NCBI RefSeq assembly: GCF_003008425.1
Contig: NZ_PXOQ01000009.1
Coordinates: forward strand, 503,501 to 567,500
DNA length: 64,000 bases
Direction of reading: 5' to 3'
Source: Aurantibacter aestuarii
GTDB taxonomy: Bacteria > Bacteroidota > Bacteroidia > Flavobacteriales > Flavobacteriaceae
The notes beneath the pieces were generated by a model. The model saw nothing but the letters and a program-made list of their open reading frames with translations. It did not search any database and was not told the DNA's origin. This document shows positions 8,873-17,538 of this stretch, piece by piece (position 1 is the stretch's first letter; every line of letters starts with the position of its first letter). Position numbers and translations under genes: made by a program.

Positions 8873-9751
8873 TTAGTAATTCTCTAAAAATTGATTTATT
8901 TGTGTTTTAAGACTTGAAGTTGCAGGAACTAATGGTAGTCTAACCTCATCACTACATAAATCCATTGCTTCTAATACTGCTTTAATACCAGACGGATTGT
9001 TCTCGGCAAAAATTAAACTTATAATTTCCATTAAATTATAATGTAACTGGTAGGCTTCTTTAGATTTTCCTTGTAAACCCAATTGTATCATATCACAAAA
9101 ATCTTTAGTCATAGCCTGACCTATAACAGATATCACTCCTGCTCCACCAGCCAGAGTTACACCTAAAGCTAGATCGTCGTCCCCAGAAATTATAGCAAAA
9201 TCTTCTGGTTTATCTCTTAACAACTCATAATATTGAGCCATATTATTTCCAGCTTCCTTAACTGCAACCACATTTTTAAAGTCTCTTGCCAATCGTAAAG
9301 TGGTTTGAGCGTCCATATTTTTAGCAGTTCTACCTGGAACATTATAAAGAATAATATCGACTGGAGATACATCTGAAATAGCCTTAAAATGCTGATAAAA
9401 ACCTTCCTGAGTAGGCTTTGAGTAATATGGAGCTACAGATAAAATAGCGCTAATACCAGTAAAATCTGTCGATTTTATTTCTTCTATTACGTTTGTAGTG
9501 TTATTTCCGCCTATGCCCAAAACTAAAGGTACACGACCACTGGTAGCTTTTACTATGCAGGCTGTTATATCTTTTTTCTCGGCAGCTGTAATCGTGCCAC
9601 TTTCTCCCGTAGTACCAGAAATAACTATATAATTTACACCATTCTTAATATTAAATTCAACCACACGTTCTAACGCCTTAAAATCGACCGATTTATCTTT
9701 GTTAAATGGCGTTACTATTGCAATTCCTGTTCCTAAAAATGGTGTTGTCAT
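8873..9751 (-). CDS. dapA: 4-hydroxy-tetrahydrodipicolinate synthase
   Basis: Condenses pyruvate with aspartate semialdehyde, the first step towards diaminopimelate (peptidoglycan) and lysine. The 292-residue TIM barrel has the family landmarks: GTGIAIVTPF at the N-terminus, SGTTGES at about 44-50, YYSKPTQEG, the catalytic Tyr in LYNVPGRT, and the Schiff-base Lys in VVAVKEA. It lies between the DUF6913-like gene (3 bp gap) and the Kir channel. Confidence 0.97.
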   Translation of the reverse strand: MTTPFLGTGIAIVTPFNKDKSVDFKALERVVEFNIKNGVNYIVISGTTGESGTITAAEKKDITACIVKATSGRVPLVLGIGGNNTTNVIEEIKSTDFTGISAILSVAPYYSKPTQEGFYQHFKAISDVSPVDIILYNVPGRTAKNMDAQTTLRLARDFKNVVAVKEAGNNMAQYYELLRDKPEDFAIISGDDDLALGVTLAGGAGVISVIGQAMTKDFCDMIQLGLQGKSKEAYQLHYNLMEIISLIFAENNPSGIKAVLEAMDLCSDEVRLPLVPATSSLKTQINQFLENY

Positions 9752-9754
9752 GAT

Positions 9755-10264
9755 CTATATTTTATTTAAAATAGTTAAGTATTTATGTAATTCCGTTTTT
9801 AAAACGTTTAGATTTTGCGCAGTTGTTTGTATAGTTAAATCGGCAACTGCTTCTAGCTTATTTGTATTAGAAATTTTAAATTTTGCTTCAGTTAAAGCAA
9901 ATAAAGCTTTAAAAAAAGGATCTACTGTTTCTGTTAAAGCAAGTAAAACATCGAAATTAGTAGTTGAAAATGATTTTAATTCTTTGGTTTTTAAAACTCC
10001 ATTCCAACCAAAGTTTTTTGGAGATACTAAAGAATTTCTAGAGTTTTTCTCTACCTTTTTTGAATAGCTTACAAGGTTAAAATCTCGAACTTGTAAATAG
10101 GAAAATAAAGCTTTTACCTCAACTTCAGTAAGTTGAAATTCATTTTGTGAAATAATTACACCAACCGATTTAATAACACCAGAATCTGACTGAAATTGTC
10201 GATCTGAAATGCTTTTTTTAGTTGCTTTTTCTATAGATTTAGTTTTTAAACCTTTTAAAATCAT
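9755..10264 (-). CDS. DUF6913-like conserved protein upstream of dapA
   Basis: A 169-residue soluble protein without signal peptide or membrane segment. It begins with a basic region (KGLKTKSIEKATKKS), then SDSGVIKSVGVIISQNEF, and a central FGWNGVLKT. I recall a similar uncharacterised family (DUF6913) next to dapA in Flavobacteriaceae; the match is from memory. Its stop is 3 bp from the dapA start, so it leads the dapA-channel operon. No catalytic motif is evident. Confidence 0.7.
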   Translation of the reverse strand: MILKGLKTKSIEKATKKSISDRQFQSDSGVIKSVGVIISQNEFQLTEVEVKALFSYLQVRDFNLVSYSKKVEKNSRNSLVSPKNFGWNGVLKTKELKSFSTTNFDVLLALTETVDPFFKALFALTEAKFKISNTNKLEAVADLTIQTTAQNLNVLKTELHKYLTILNKI

Positions 10265-10284
10265 TTACCTTTAGTGCTTAAACA

Positions 10285-10292
10285 CAAATGTA
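10285..10292 (-). promoter_or_regulatory. -7 promoter box upstream of the DUF6913-dapA operon
   Basis: The minus strand reads TACATTTG (TAnnTTTG) about 20 bp before the ATG of the first gene of the DUF6913-dapA-channel operon. The -33 element is not clear. Confidence 0.45.
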
Positions 10293-10328
10293 ATAAAACC
10301 ATCATTAATTAAAGCCTAAATTATACTA

Positions 10329-11081
10329 ATGAAACTTAACTATATTCTATTATTATGTGTATTATTTAACACTTCTTGCAAAAAAGAAGCTTTTGAGAAA
10401 ACCGAAGCAACTTATGAAATCATTTCAATAAATGATTCTATAGTAAAAAACGATTCTATTGAAGCATTTATTTTACCTTATAGAACACATTTAAACACAA
10501 CGCTGGATAGTACTTTAGCTTATGCTCCAGAAACCTATTCTAAAAAAGATGGTGAGCTGAATACCGCCATAGGTAACTTTATGGCAGACGTGGTCTTAAG
10601 TGAAGGTAACCCTATTTTTAAAGCAAGAACCGGAAAAAATATTGACGGCGTTTTACTAAACCATGGAGGTATTAGGTCTGTCATTTCCAAAGGAAACATA
10701 TCGGCAAGAACTGCTTTTGAAGTGATGCCTTTTGAAAATAGTATTGTAGTTGCAGCTCTTAACAAAACACAAATGGATGCCTTAATAAATTATTTAAAAA
10801 CAGAACAAACGCCGCATCCTGTATCAAACTTTGAAATTCAATTAGATCAATCAAATAAAATAAAAAGTCTTTTCATAAATAAAAAGCCTTTAGAAAACAG
10901 AGTGTATTACATAGCTACTAGCGATTATCTGGCTTCGGGCGGAGACCGAATGGATTTCTTTAAAAAAGCAGATACTATTTACAACACAGATTATAAAATA
11001 CGAAATGCACTTATAGACTATTTTAATAAAGTCGATACCATTTCACCTAAAATTGATAACCGATTTATTAAAATAAATTAA
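10329..11081 (+). CDS. 5'-nucleotidase C-terminal-domain lipoprotein
   Basis: A 250-residue lipoprotein (signal ending LFNTSCKK, Cys about residue 17) made only of the 5'_nucleotid_C fold that in UshA-type enzymes binds the nucleotide. Recognisable segments are GNFMADVV, LNHGGIRS (the loop with conserved Asn and Gly), ISARTAFEVMPFENSIVVA and YIATSDYLASGGDRM. The metal-binding N-terminal half is absent here and is encoded by the next gene, 2 bp downstream. The two proteins probably act together on the periplasmic side to dephosphorylate nucleotides. The order is reversed relative to the single-chain enzyme. Confidence 0.9.
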   Translation: MKLNYILLLCVLFNTSCKKEAFEKTEATYEIISINDSIVKNDSIEAFILPYRTHLNTTLDSTLAYAPETYSKKDGELNTAIGNFMADVVLSEGNPIFKARTGKNIDGVLLNHGGIRSVISKGNISARTAFEVMPFENSIVVAALNKTQMDALINYLKTEQTPHPVSNFEIQLDQSNKIKSLFINKKPLENRVYYIATSDYLASGGDRMDFFKKADTIYNTDYKIRNALIDYFNKVDTISPKIDNRFIKIN

Positions 11082-11083
11082 GT

Positions 11084-12004
11084 ATGAAACGCAGACAATT
11101 TATAAAACAATCCGCAGTCGCATCTTCCCTACTTACCTTTGGTAGTTTTGGATTACAATCTTGCGTTAATACAGTTTCAGAAAAAAAGATTACCATTTTA
11201 CATACCAACGATACTCATAGTCATATCGATACGTTTCCTGCAGATGATGGAAAATATCCAAATCTTGGTGGTGTTGCCAGACGTGCAACTTTAATTGACG
11301 AAATTAGAAAAGAAAACCCGAATACTTTATTATTAGATGCTGGAGATATTTTTCAAGGTACCCCATATTTTAATTATTATGGTGGCGAATTGGAATTTAA
11401 ATTAATGAGTAAACTTAAATATGATGCTGCAACTATAGGCAATCATGATTTTGATAATGGTATAGATGGCTTATTTGCTCAATTACCACATGCAAGTTTC
11501 GATTTTATTTCGGCCAACTACGATTTTAAAAATACCATTATGGATGGTAAAACACTTCCGCATAAAGTATTTATTAAAAATGATATTAAAATTGGTGTTT
11601 TTGGGCTTGGTGTTGAATTAGATGGTTTGGTTGATAAAACACTTTATAAAGAAACTGTGTATTTAGATCCTGTTGAAGTTGCTCAGGAACAAACCCGCAT
11701 TTTAAAAGACGATTTAAAGTGTGATTTAATTATTTGTTTATCTCACTTAGGTTATAAATACTCTAAAAATCCCGAGAAAATTTGTGACATTACTCTAGCA
11801 GAAAAAACAAAAGATATCGATTTAATTATTGGAGGACATACCCACACGTTTTTAGATGAACCTACTAAAGTTTTAAATGCAGGCGGAACAGAAACTTTAG
11901 TGAACCAAGTTGGTTGTTATGGTGTTAATGTTGGTCGAGTTGATTTCGTATTTTCTAATAACAAGAAAGTAATTAAAGAACAAAAAACCATTAGGGTTAC
12001 TTAA
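11084..12004 (+). CDS. 5'-nucleotidase metallophosphatase-domain protein
   Basis: The partner of the preceding gene: a 306-residue calcineurin-like phosphoesterase corresponding to the catalytic N-terminal half of UshA-type 5'-nucleotidases. Dimetal ligands are visible in LHTNDTHSHID (about 39-49), LLDAGDIFQG, IGNHDFDNG and GGHTHTF. The signal region begins MKRRQFIKQSA, a twin-arginine-like start, and contains LQSC, a possible lipobox, so export by Tat followed by lipidation is plausible. Its GGxETLVNQVG and VGRVDF end is also typical. It is separated by 2 bp from the C-domain gene, so both are coexpressed. Confidence 0.92.
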   Translation: MKRRQFIKQSAVASSLLTFGSFGLQSCVNTVSEKKITILHTNDTHSHIDTFPADDGKYPNLGGVARRATLIDEIRKENPNTLLLDAGDIFQGTPYFNYYGGELEFKLMSKLKYDAATIGNHDFDNGIDGLFAQLPHASFDFISANYDFKNTIMDGKTLPHKVFIKNDIKIGVFGLGVELDGLVDKTLYKETVYLDPVEVAQEQTRILKDDLKCDLIICLSHLGYKYSKNPEKICDITLAEKTKDIDLIIGGHTHTFLDEPTKVLNAGGTETLVNQVGCYGVNVGRVDFVFSNNKKVIKEQKTIRVT

Positions 12005-12005
12005 T

Positions 12006-13076
12006 TTAATCTTGTTTTAAGCGAATAAACGAATTAGTTAAACCAAGCGATTTTAATTTAGAAATAGCTTCCTTGCTCCTAATACCAGATTTGCAGAATA
12101 CAACAATAGTTTTATCCTTTGGTAAACCTTCAAAATGCTGTTCTAAATCTTGTAGAGGTATATTTATGGAAGAAATGGTTTCTAATTTGTGTTCTTCTTC
12201 GGTTTTTACATCTAAAAAAAATACCTCTTCAGGTAACTTTTGAATCTCTTCATAAGACAATGTCTTTACTTGAACCTCAGCGCTATCAGTTTCAATCCCA
12301 CAAAAAGCATCATAATTATTTAATAAACTGTTGACTTGAGAAGCTTCCGTTTTAGTATAACCTAGAATTTGAGTTCCTAAATGTTCGGCATGAAATAACA
12401 TTAATTTTCCTGATAAAATACCATCTAATCCTAATACTATTTTTAACACTTCATTTGCCATATAAGTGCCTATAATTCCAGGTAAAACACCTAAAACACC
12501 AATTTGAGAACAATTGGGTACAGCATCTGGTTTTGGTGGATTAGGATATAAACATCTATACGTAGGTCCATTGTTGTAGTTAAAGACAGTTACTTGTCCT
12601 TCAAATTTAAAAATTGAACCAAGCACTAAGGGTTTACGAGTTATTACTGAAGCATCATTTGCTAAATATCGCGTTTGGAAGTTATCGGTTCCATCGACAA
12701 TAATATCGTAGTGCTGAAATAAGTCAATCGCATTTTTAGGAGCTAAAAACTGATGTTCAACATTTATTTTTATGTAAGGATTTAATTCCCGTAATCTTTT
12801 TGCTGAAGTTTCGGCTTTAGATTGGCCAACATCTTTTATGGTATATAAAATCTGACGATGTAAATTAGATACCGAAACTGTATCTCCATCTAATATACCA
12901 ATTGTTCCTATGCCCGCAGCTGCTAAATACTGCAAGACAGGACAACCTAAACCACCAGCTCCAACTACTAATACTTTAGCTTGCTTTAACTGCTCCTGAC
13001 CTTTTAAACCAATGTTATCTAAAATGATATGTCGGTTATAATATTCTTTTTCTAATTGAGATAATTGAGACATCAA
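12006..13076 (-). CDS. thiF: ThiF/MoeB-family adenylyltransferase with C-terminal rhodanese domain
   Basis: An E1-like enzyme that adenylates the C-terminal Gly-Gly of a sulfur-carrier protein; the carrier in this operon is ThiS. The ATP-binding GAGGLGCPVLQYLAAAG lies at about 37-53, followed by NLHRQILY and the DGTDNFQTRYL segment; the PNCSQIGVLGVLPG loop carries the conserved Cys. Residues about 265-356 form a rhodanese domain with a possible persulfide Cys (VVFCKSGIRSK). The Cys pairs that bind zinc in E. coli MoeB are incomplete (YRCLYP, AFCGI). Being last in the thiamine operon favours ThiF over MoeB, but the family alone does not decide. Confidence 0.88.
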   Translation of the reverse strand: MMSQLSQLEKEYYNRHIILDNIGLKGQEQLKQAKVLVVGAGGLGCPVLQYLAAAGIGTIGILDGDTVSVSNLHRQILYTIKDVGQSKAETSAKRLRELNPYIKINVEHQFLAPKNAIDLFQHYDIIVDGTDNFQTRYLANDASVITRKPLVLGSIFKFEGQVTVFNYNNGPTYRCLYPNPPKPDAVPNCSQIGVLGVLPGIIGTYMANEVLKIVLGLDGILSGKLMLFHAEHLGTQILGYTKTEASQVNSLLNNYDAFCGIETDSAEVQVKTLSYEEIQKLPEEVFFLDVKTEEEHKLETISSINIPLQDLEQHFEGLPKDKTIVVFCKSGIRSKEAISKLKSLGLTNSFIRLKQD

Positions 13077-13091
13077 TAAATGGCTATATGG

Positions 13092-14207
13092 TTATGAAAA
13101 ACTTTCCCAATCTTTCCACACAGGCTCTAGTCCGTTAGTTTTAAGCATATCGGTCACTTGTTCGGTCGAACGTTCATCAGAAGTTTCAAATTGTTCCAAT
13201 GTTTGAGGATCTACAGTATAACCGCCAGGATTGGTCTTAGATTCCGAACTCATAGACGTTATGCCTAAGTGTACAATATTGTTTCTAAACACTTCGCTTT
13301 CTCTAGTAGATAAAGATAACTCGACATCTTCGTCTAATAAACGAAATGCACAAATGGTTTGCACCAAGTCTTTATCGGTCATTTCTACTTTAGGCTCTAA
13401 ACCACCGCTAAATGGTCGTAAACGAGGAAATGAAATGGAATATTTAGTTTTCCAATACTTTTTTTCTAGATAACGTAAATGTAAAGCTGTAAAAAAAGCA
13501 TCTGCTCTCCAGTCTTCTAGCCCGAATAAAGCACCAATACCAATTTTATGAATCCCTGCTTTCCCTAAGCGATCGGCAGTATCTAATCGGTAATTAAAAT
13601 TCGATTTTTTTCCTTTGGGATGATGTTTTTTATACTCGTCTCTATGGTAGGTCTCCTGATATACCAATACCGCATACAAACCTTCTTCAATTAACAATTC
13701 GTATTCCTCTTGATCTAAAGGTTGCACCTCTATTGTAACATTAGAGAAATGTTGCTTAATAAGTTTGATAGCATTCTTTAAATAGGAAACACCAACAGTT
13801 CTATTAGCTTCACCTGTGACTAACAATATATGATCGAATCCTTTTGCTTTTAAAAAAGCAACTTCTTTTAATATTTCTTCATCATTAAGTGTTCGACGTG
13901 GAATTTTATTGGTCATACTAAATCCGCAATAGGTACAAATATTCTGACACTCATTAGACAAATACATTGGCGCATACATTTGTATGGTATTTCCAAAACG
14001 TTTTTTAGTCGCTGCCTGACTTAAACCTGCCATTTGCTCTAAATAAGGTTGAGCTGCTGGCGATAGTAATGCTTTAAAATCTTCTAAATCTCGTTTAGAT
14101 TTACCTAAAGCATGCTCAACATCTTGTGCTGTTTTGTTTTGAATACTCGCTAAAGTTTCGTCCCAATTATAAGTATCGAATACATCTTGAAAAGTATGAT
14201 TCATCAT
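13092..14207 (-). CDS. thiH: 2-iminoacetate synthase ThiH (radical SAM)
   Basis: Cleaves tyrosine by a radical SAM reaction to give dehydroglycine (2-iminoacetate), which supplies the C2-N3 unit of the thiazole. The 371-residue protein has the CX3CX2C cluster motif in NECQNICTYCGF, then LLVTGEANRTVG, EVQPLDQEEY and SFPRLRPF, all typical of ThiH. Its presence means thiazole is made by the ThiH route rather than by glycine oxidase ThiO. It lies between thiG and thiF in the operon, 15 bp from thiF. Confidence 0.96.
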   Translation of the reverse strand: MMNHTFQDVFDTYNWDETLASIQNKTAQDVEHALGKSKRDLEDFKALLSPAAQPYLEQMAGLSQAATKKRFGNTIQMYAPMYLSNECQNICTYCGFSMTNKIPRRTLNDEEILKEVAFLKAKGFDHILLVTGEANRTVGVSYLKNAIKLIKQHFSNVTIEVQPLDQEEYELLIEEGLYAVLVYQETYHRDEYKKHHPKGKKSNFNYRLDTADRLGKAGIHKIGIGALFGLEDWRADAFFTALHLRYLEKKYWKTKYSISFPRLRPFSGGLEPKVEMTDKDLVQTICAFRLLDEDVELSLSTRESEVFRNNIVHLGITSMSSESKTNPGGYTVDPQTLEQFETSDERSTEQVTDMLKTNGLEPVWKDWESFS

Positions 14208-14290
14208 ATGTCTTATTCCGTAATTACTATCATTTAAATTATTTTAATTTAAACGATTTCATTACTAATTAATTTTAAACCGTTGATTCT

Positions 14291-15067
14291 TTAATTTAAA
14301 AAAGAAGTTAACGGACTACTTGCTTCGGCATGTTTTTTAACCGAACCTAACTTGGCGTTAAAAGCCATTCTTCCTGCTTCTACAGCCATTTTAAAAGCTT
14401 GTGCCATTTGTACTGGATTTTGCGATACGGCTATTGCAGTATTTACTAAAACAGCATCGGCTCCTAGTTCCATTGCGTAAGCCGCATGCGATGGACTTCC
14501 AATACCAGCATCTACAATAACAGGCACGTTACTCTGCTCTATAATAATTTCTAAAAAGTCTGCTGTTTTTAAACCTTTATTTGTTCCTATTGGAGCTCCT
14601 AATGGCATAACACATTGCGTTCCTACATCTTCTAAACGTTTACATAAAACAGGATCTGCATGTATATATGGCATTACTACAAAACCTAATTTTACTAATT
14701 CTTCCGCTGCTTTTAAAGTTTCTATAGGATCTGGTAACAAATATTTAGGGTCTGGATGAATTTCTAATTTAATCCAATTAGTTTCTAAAGCTTCTCTAGC
14801 TAATTGAGCTGCAAAAATGGCTTCTTTAGCATCACGAACTCCTGACGTATTTGGTAACAAATTAATATGAGGCTGCTTTATGCTTTGTAACATTTTATCT
14901 TGCTCATTGTCTACATCTACACGTTTTAATGCTACAGTAACCAATTCACTTTTAGAAGCTAAAATAGCTTCTGCCATGACATCGTTAGAGCTAAACTTAC
15001 CTGTACCTGTAAATAAACGTGAGGTAAATGTTTTATCTGCTATTTGTAAATGATCTTTTATATTCAT
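14291..15067 (-). CDS. thiG: Thiazole synthase ThiG
   Basis: Condenses deoxyxylulose 5-phosphate, dehydroglycine and ThiS-thiocarboxylate into the thiazole phosphate. The 258-residue TIM barrel begins [19 protein letters not shown]. The Schiff-base Lys lies in [12 protein letters not shown]; other landmarks are [24 protein letters not shown] and [12 protein letters not shown](Y)[10 protein letters not shown]. Standard length, intact, and placed between thiE and thiH in the operon. Confidence 0.97.
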   Translation of the reverse strand: MNIKDHLQIADKTFTSRLFTGTGKFSSNDVMAEAILASKSELVTVALKRVDVDNEQDKMLQSIKQPHINLLPNTSGVRDAKEAIFAAQLAREALETNWIKLEIHPDPKYLLPDPIETLKAAEELVKLGFVVMPYIHADPVLCKRLEDVGTQCVMPLGAPIGTNKGLKTADFLEIIIEQSNVPVIVDAGIGSPSHAAYAMELGADAVLVNTAIAVSQNPVQMAQAFKMAVEAGRMAFNAKLGSVKKHAEASSPLTSFLN

Positions 15068-15112
15068 TTTTTTATAAACTATGTATTAAAAAACACGTAT
15101 TGTTTTTTATAA

Positions 15113-15763
15113 TTATTCTTCTGTTTTAAATTCATAACGTTGTGCATGATTGCTCCCTGTATTTAACGCTTTATGAAATTGTGCTATACTATTAAAATCT
15201 TTAGTAATCTCGCCAGAAACTGCAATACCACTTAAGCCTATTTCTAACAGTGGTTTTACATCTTCTAAAACAATACCTCCTATAGCTATAATTGGAGTTG
15301 GTGTTACTAAATTTTCAAAAATGTTTTTAAAACCTTCAAATCCTAATACGGGACTTAAGTTTTGTTTGGTACTTGTATATCTTAAAGGACCTAAACCAAT
15401 ATAATTTACTTGCTTATCTAAAAGTGTATGACAATCTTCTAAAGTGTTAGCAGTTCCTCCTATAATTTGCCAAGATGTTAATGCCTTTCTAACAATTAGC
15501 GGACATGTATCTGTTTTACCCAAATGTACACCATCAGCTTTAACTTTTACTGCTATTTTATAGTGATCGTTTATAATTAGACGTGTTTGAAAATGCGACG
15601 TAATTTCTCTAACTTCTTCTGCTATTTTTAAAATTTTCTTTTCTGAAATATCTTTTAATCGCAATTGCACTAACTCTGCCCCACTCTGACAAGCCTTTTG
15701 AATATGCTCAATGTGGGCTTTTGGTGAACTACCTTGTGATATGTAATGTAATTTTGGTATCAT
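15113..15763 (-). CDS. thiE: Thiamine-phosphate synthase ThiE
   Basis: Joins HMP diphosphate and thiazole phosphate into thiamine phosphate. The 216-residue barrel shows ELVQLRLKD, RLIINDH, ADGVHLGKTD, IIGGTANT, YIGLGPLRYTSTK and IAIGGI, the family's phosphate- and pyrimidine-binding loops. This is the more complete of the two ThiE-related genes in the operon and so the likelier catalyst. It sits between thiD (18 bp) and thiG. Confidence 0.95.
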   Translation of the reverse strand: MIPKLHYISQGSSPKAHIEHIQKACQSGAELVQLRLKDISEKKILKIAEEVREITSHFQTRLIINDHYKIAVKVKADGVHLGKTDTCPLIVRKALTSWQIIGGTANTLEDCHTLLDKQVNYIGLGPLRYTSTKQNLSPVLGFEGFKNIFENLVTPTPIIAIGGIVLEDVKPLLEIGLSGIAVSGEITKDFNSIAQFHKALNTGSNHAQRYEFKTEE

Positions 15764-15781
15764 TTTATAAGTTGTTAGTTT

Positions 15782-16564
15782 CTAGGTATTCGACTTTAAT
15801 GAATTTAGGTCTGCTAGAAGACTATGGGTTCCTAATAGGGATTTGTTACTATTTAAAAAATCTTCCACATAAGTTTTTGTTTTAATTGAAGCATTAACTA
15901 ACGTTTCTCCTTTTGCGAGATATAAGGCTAATGTTGAAGATAACACACAACCGCTTCCGTGTTTTTCAAAAATACTGTCGGCAATTGGTGGAATTTCAAA
16001 CACCTCTTGATTTGTAAATAATTCGTCAAAACCTTTTTTATCGGGTCTATGTCCACCTTTTAAATAAACGTTGGTTAAACGAGAAATATGCTGTACTGTT
16101 TTTTCTACAGATTTTTCTGGATATAACTGCTGTATTTCATCGTAATTTGGTGTAATTACCGTACAAAACCTCCAAATATCATCTAACTCGCTTTGAGATT
16201 CTTTGGTATGAAAACCATAACCTGCACTTGCTTTAATTATTGGATCCAATACAATAGTTATTTTAGGATTCAATTCTTTTAAAAGGAATACAATTTGTTT
16301 TAACACCTTCCAGGATTGAACAATACCTATTTTTACGGTAGGTATCTCAAAACGTTCGAAAAGTGAAGTGATTTGTTTTAAAATGAAGTCTGCCTCAATC
16401 CATTTACACTCTGTAAATTGAATATCATTTTGAACAGTCACCGCAGTACATACCGATAAGCCATAAAGCCCATGCGCCTCAAAGGTTTTTATGTCTGAAG
16501 TTATTCCAGCTCCACTAGATGGATCGAACCCTGCAACAGATAGTATGTATTGATGTTTCTTCAA
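15782..16564 (-). CDS. thiD: Hydroxymethylpyrimidine/phosphomethylpyrimidine kinase ThiD
   Basis: Phosphorylates HMP to HMP-P and then HMP-PP, the pyrimidine substrate for ThiE. The 260-residue ribokinase-like protein has the VAGFDPSSGAGITSDIKTFEA N-terminus, CTAVTVQN, PTVKIGI, LDPIIKASAGYGF, ITPNYDEI and the anion-hole Gly and base region KHGSGCVLSSTLA. It is the third biosynthetic gene after the repeat-rich gap. Its operon partners are thiE downstream and the TenI-like gene upstream. Confidence 0.95.
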   Translation of the reverse strand: MKKHQYILSVAGFDPSSGAGITSDIKTFEAHGLYGLSVCTAVTVQNDIQFTECKWIEADFILKQITSLFERFEIPTVKIGIVQSWKVLKQIVFLLKELNPKITIVLDPIIKASAGYGFHTKESQSELDDIWRFCTVITPNYDEIQQLYPEKSVEKTVQHISRLTNVYLKGGHRPDKKGFDELFTNQEVFEIPPIADSIFEKHGSGCVLSSTLALYLAKGETLVNASIKTKTYVEDFLNSNKSLLGTHSLLADLNSLKSNT

Positions 16565-16583
16565 TTAATATTTTTTTAAGTGT

Positions 16584-16664
16584 GATGCTGAAATAAATTC
16601 AGCATGACGATTGTTTATAAAATTTATCTTCTTTAGGTCAATCTAAACTTGTTTCAAATTCTCA
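16584..16664. repeat. REPIN-like inverted doublet 1 (81 bp)
   Basis: A palindromic unit A (GATGCTGAAATAAATTCAGC..., 16584-16609) is followed after 25 bp by unit B (16635-16664), a related palindrome in the opposite orientation. B reverse-complemented aligns with A. The total span is exactly 81 bp, as for doublets 2 to 4. The B unit here is the most diverged. It lies between the TenI-like gene and thiD. Confidence 0.85.
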
Positions 16665-16696
16665 ATATTCTTAACTCTTATTTATTCTCTTTATGC

Positions 16697-16722
16697 GATG
16701 CTGAAATAAATTCAGCATGACG
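16697..16722. repeat. Solitary A-type palindromic unit overlapping the TenI-like gene 3' end
   Basis: A 26-bp copy of unit A with a short stretch of the same spacer (GGTTGGTTGTAAAAT). No B unit follows. The TenI-like gene ends inside it: the unit's TCAGCATGA, read on the minus strand, gives the final Ser-Cys-stop. Confidence 0.85.
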
Positions 16723-17311
16723 GTTGGTTGTAAAATGCTTTCATTTTTTTAAAAACAGCAACTGGATGTTCATTATTCCAAATTCCTCCTAAAATACCTG
16801 CACCTTTAAATCCAAGGTGTTCAATTTTGTTTAGATTAAACGCTGTAACTCCACCCATTCCTATGATGGTTTTATCGATGTGATTAACATTAAATCCGCG
16901 TCCTTCATAGCATTGTTTTGAGATTGATGTAAATACCGGACTTAACAAATGATAATCAAACTCAAATTCGCAATCTTCTATATCTTTAGCTTCATGGAAT
17001 GAAGAGCTAATTGTTTTTCCAAACATATTTAATCCTTTAAAATACTGACCAGGATTATCGATATGATCTATTCGCTTTTGTTCTTGAAAATGGATGCCTT
17101 TTAAATTGTATTCATTTATTAATTCGTGATGCTGATGCAGGACAATTCGATTATGATAACAAGCTTCAATTGAATCTAAATAGGTACGATAAGCCACAAT
17201 ATCTTTTTGTGGTTTTCTTAAATGATAATAGTCCAAGCCTTCCTGAAATAACTTTGTAAGTATTTCAATTTCGTTTGGGATATCGGTTTCTGGTGATATT
17301 AGTACTATCAT
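16712..17311 (-). CDS. TenI/ThiE-like protein (second thiamine-phosphate-synthase family member)
   Basis: A 199-residue barrel of the ThiE/TenI family, second copy in this operon. Visible family segments: YYHLRKPQKD, NRIVLHQHHEL, KGIHFQE, FDYHLLSPVFTSISK, VIGMGGVTAFNL and FKGAGILGGIW. The ThiE loops with Asp and Lys for HMP-PP are less complete than in the other copy (for example RKPQK rather than RLKD), so it may be a TenI-like thiazole tautomerase or helper. Its last residues (NQPSC) and stop lie within a palindromic repeat at 16697-16722, so the C-terminus was probably altered by repeat insertion. It starts the post-repeat part of the operon. Confidence 0.8.
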   Translation of the reverse strand: MIVLISPETDIPNEIEILTKLFQEGLDYYHLRKPQKDIVAYRTYLDSIEACYHNRIVLHQHHELINEYNLKGIHFQEQKRIDHIDNPGQYFKGLNMFGKTISSSFHEAKDIEDCEFEFDYHLLSPVFTSISKQCYEGRGFNVNHIDKTIIGMGGVTAFNLNKIEHLGFKGAGILGGIWNNEHPVAVFKKMKAFYNQPSC

Positions 17312-17339
17312 TTATCGTTTTATTTCCTTTACTTTATGC

Positions 17340-17420
17340 GATGCTGAAATAAATTCAGCATGACGATTGATTGTAAAATTTACCTTCCTTACGTCAACCT
17401 GAACTTGTTTCAGGTTCTCA
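17340..17420. repeat. REPIN-like inverted doublet 2 (81 bp)
   Basis: Unit A at 17340-17365, 25-bp spacer, unit B at 17391-17420 (CCTGAACTTGTTTCAGG core, a perfect palindrome around its loop). The inner ends carry facing GACG and CGTC, so the doublet can fold into one long hairpin. Confidence 0.88.
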
Positions 17421-17452
17421 TTACTCATAATTATTACTTCCTCTCTTTATGT

Positions 17453-17533
17453 GATGCTGAAATAAATTCAGCATGACGATTAATTGTAAAATTTATCTTC
17501 CTTACGTCAACCTGAACTTGTTTCAGATTCTCA
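17453..17533. repeat. REPIN-like inverted doublet 3 (81 bp), downstream flank of the GIY-YIG gene
   Basis: Unit A at 17453-17478 and unit B at 17504-17533, same spacing and spacer type as doublet 2. It ends 5 bp before the stop codon of the GIY-YIG gene. Confidence 0.88.
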
Positions 17534-17538
17534 CTATT

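Noticed and set aside
9699-10067. Plus-strand frame of 122 codons across dapA start and the DUF6913-like gene
   Set aside because: Antisense to two well-supported genes, with repeated low-complexity Lys/Val composition expected of a shadow.
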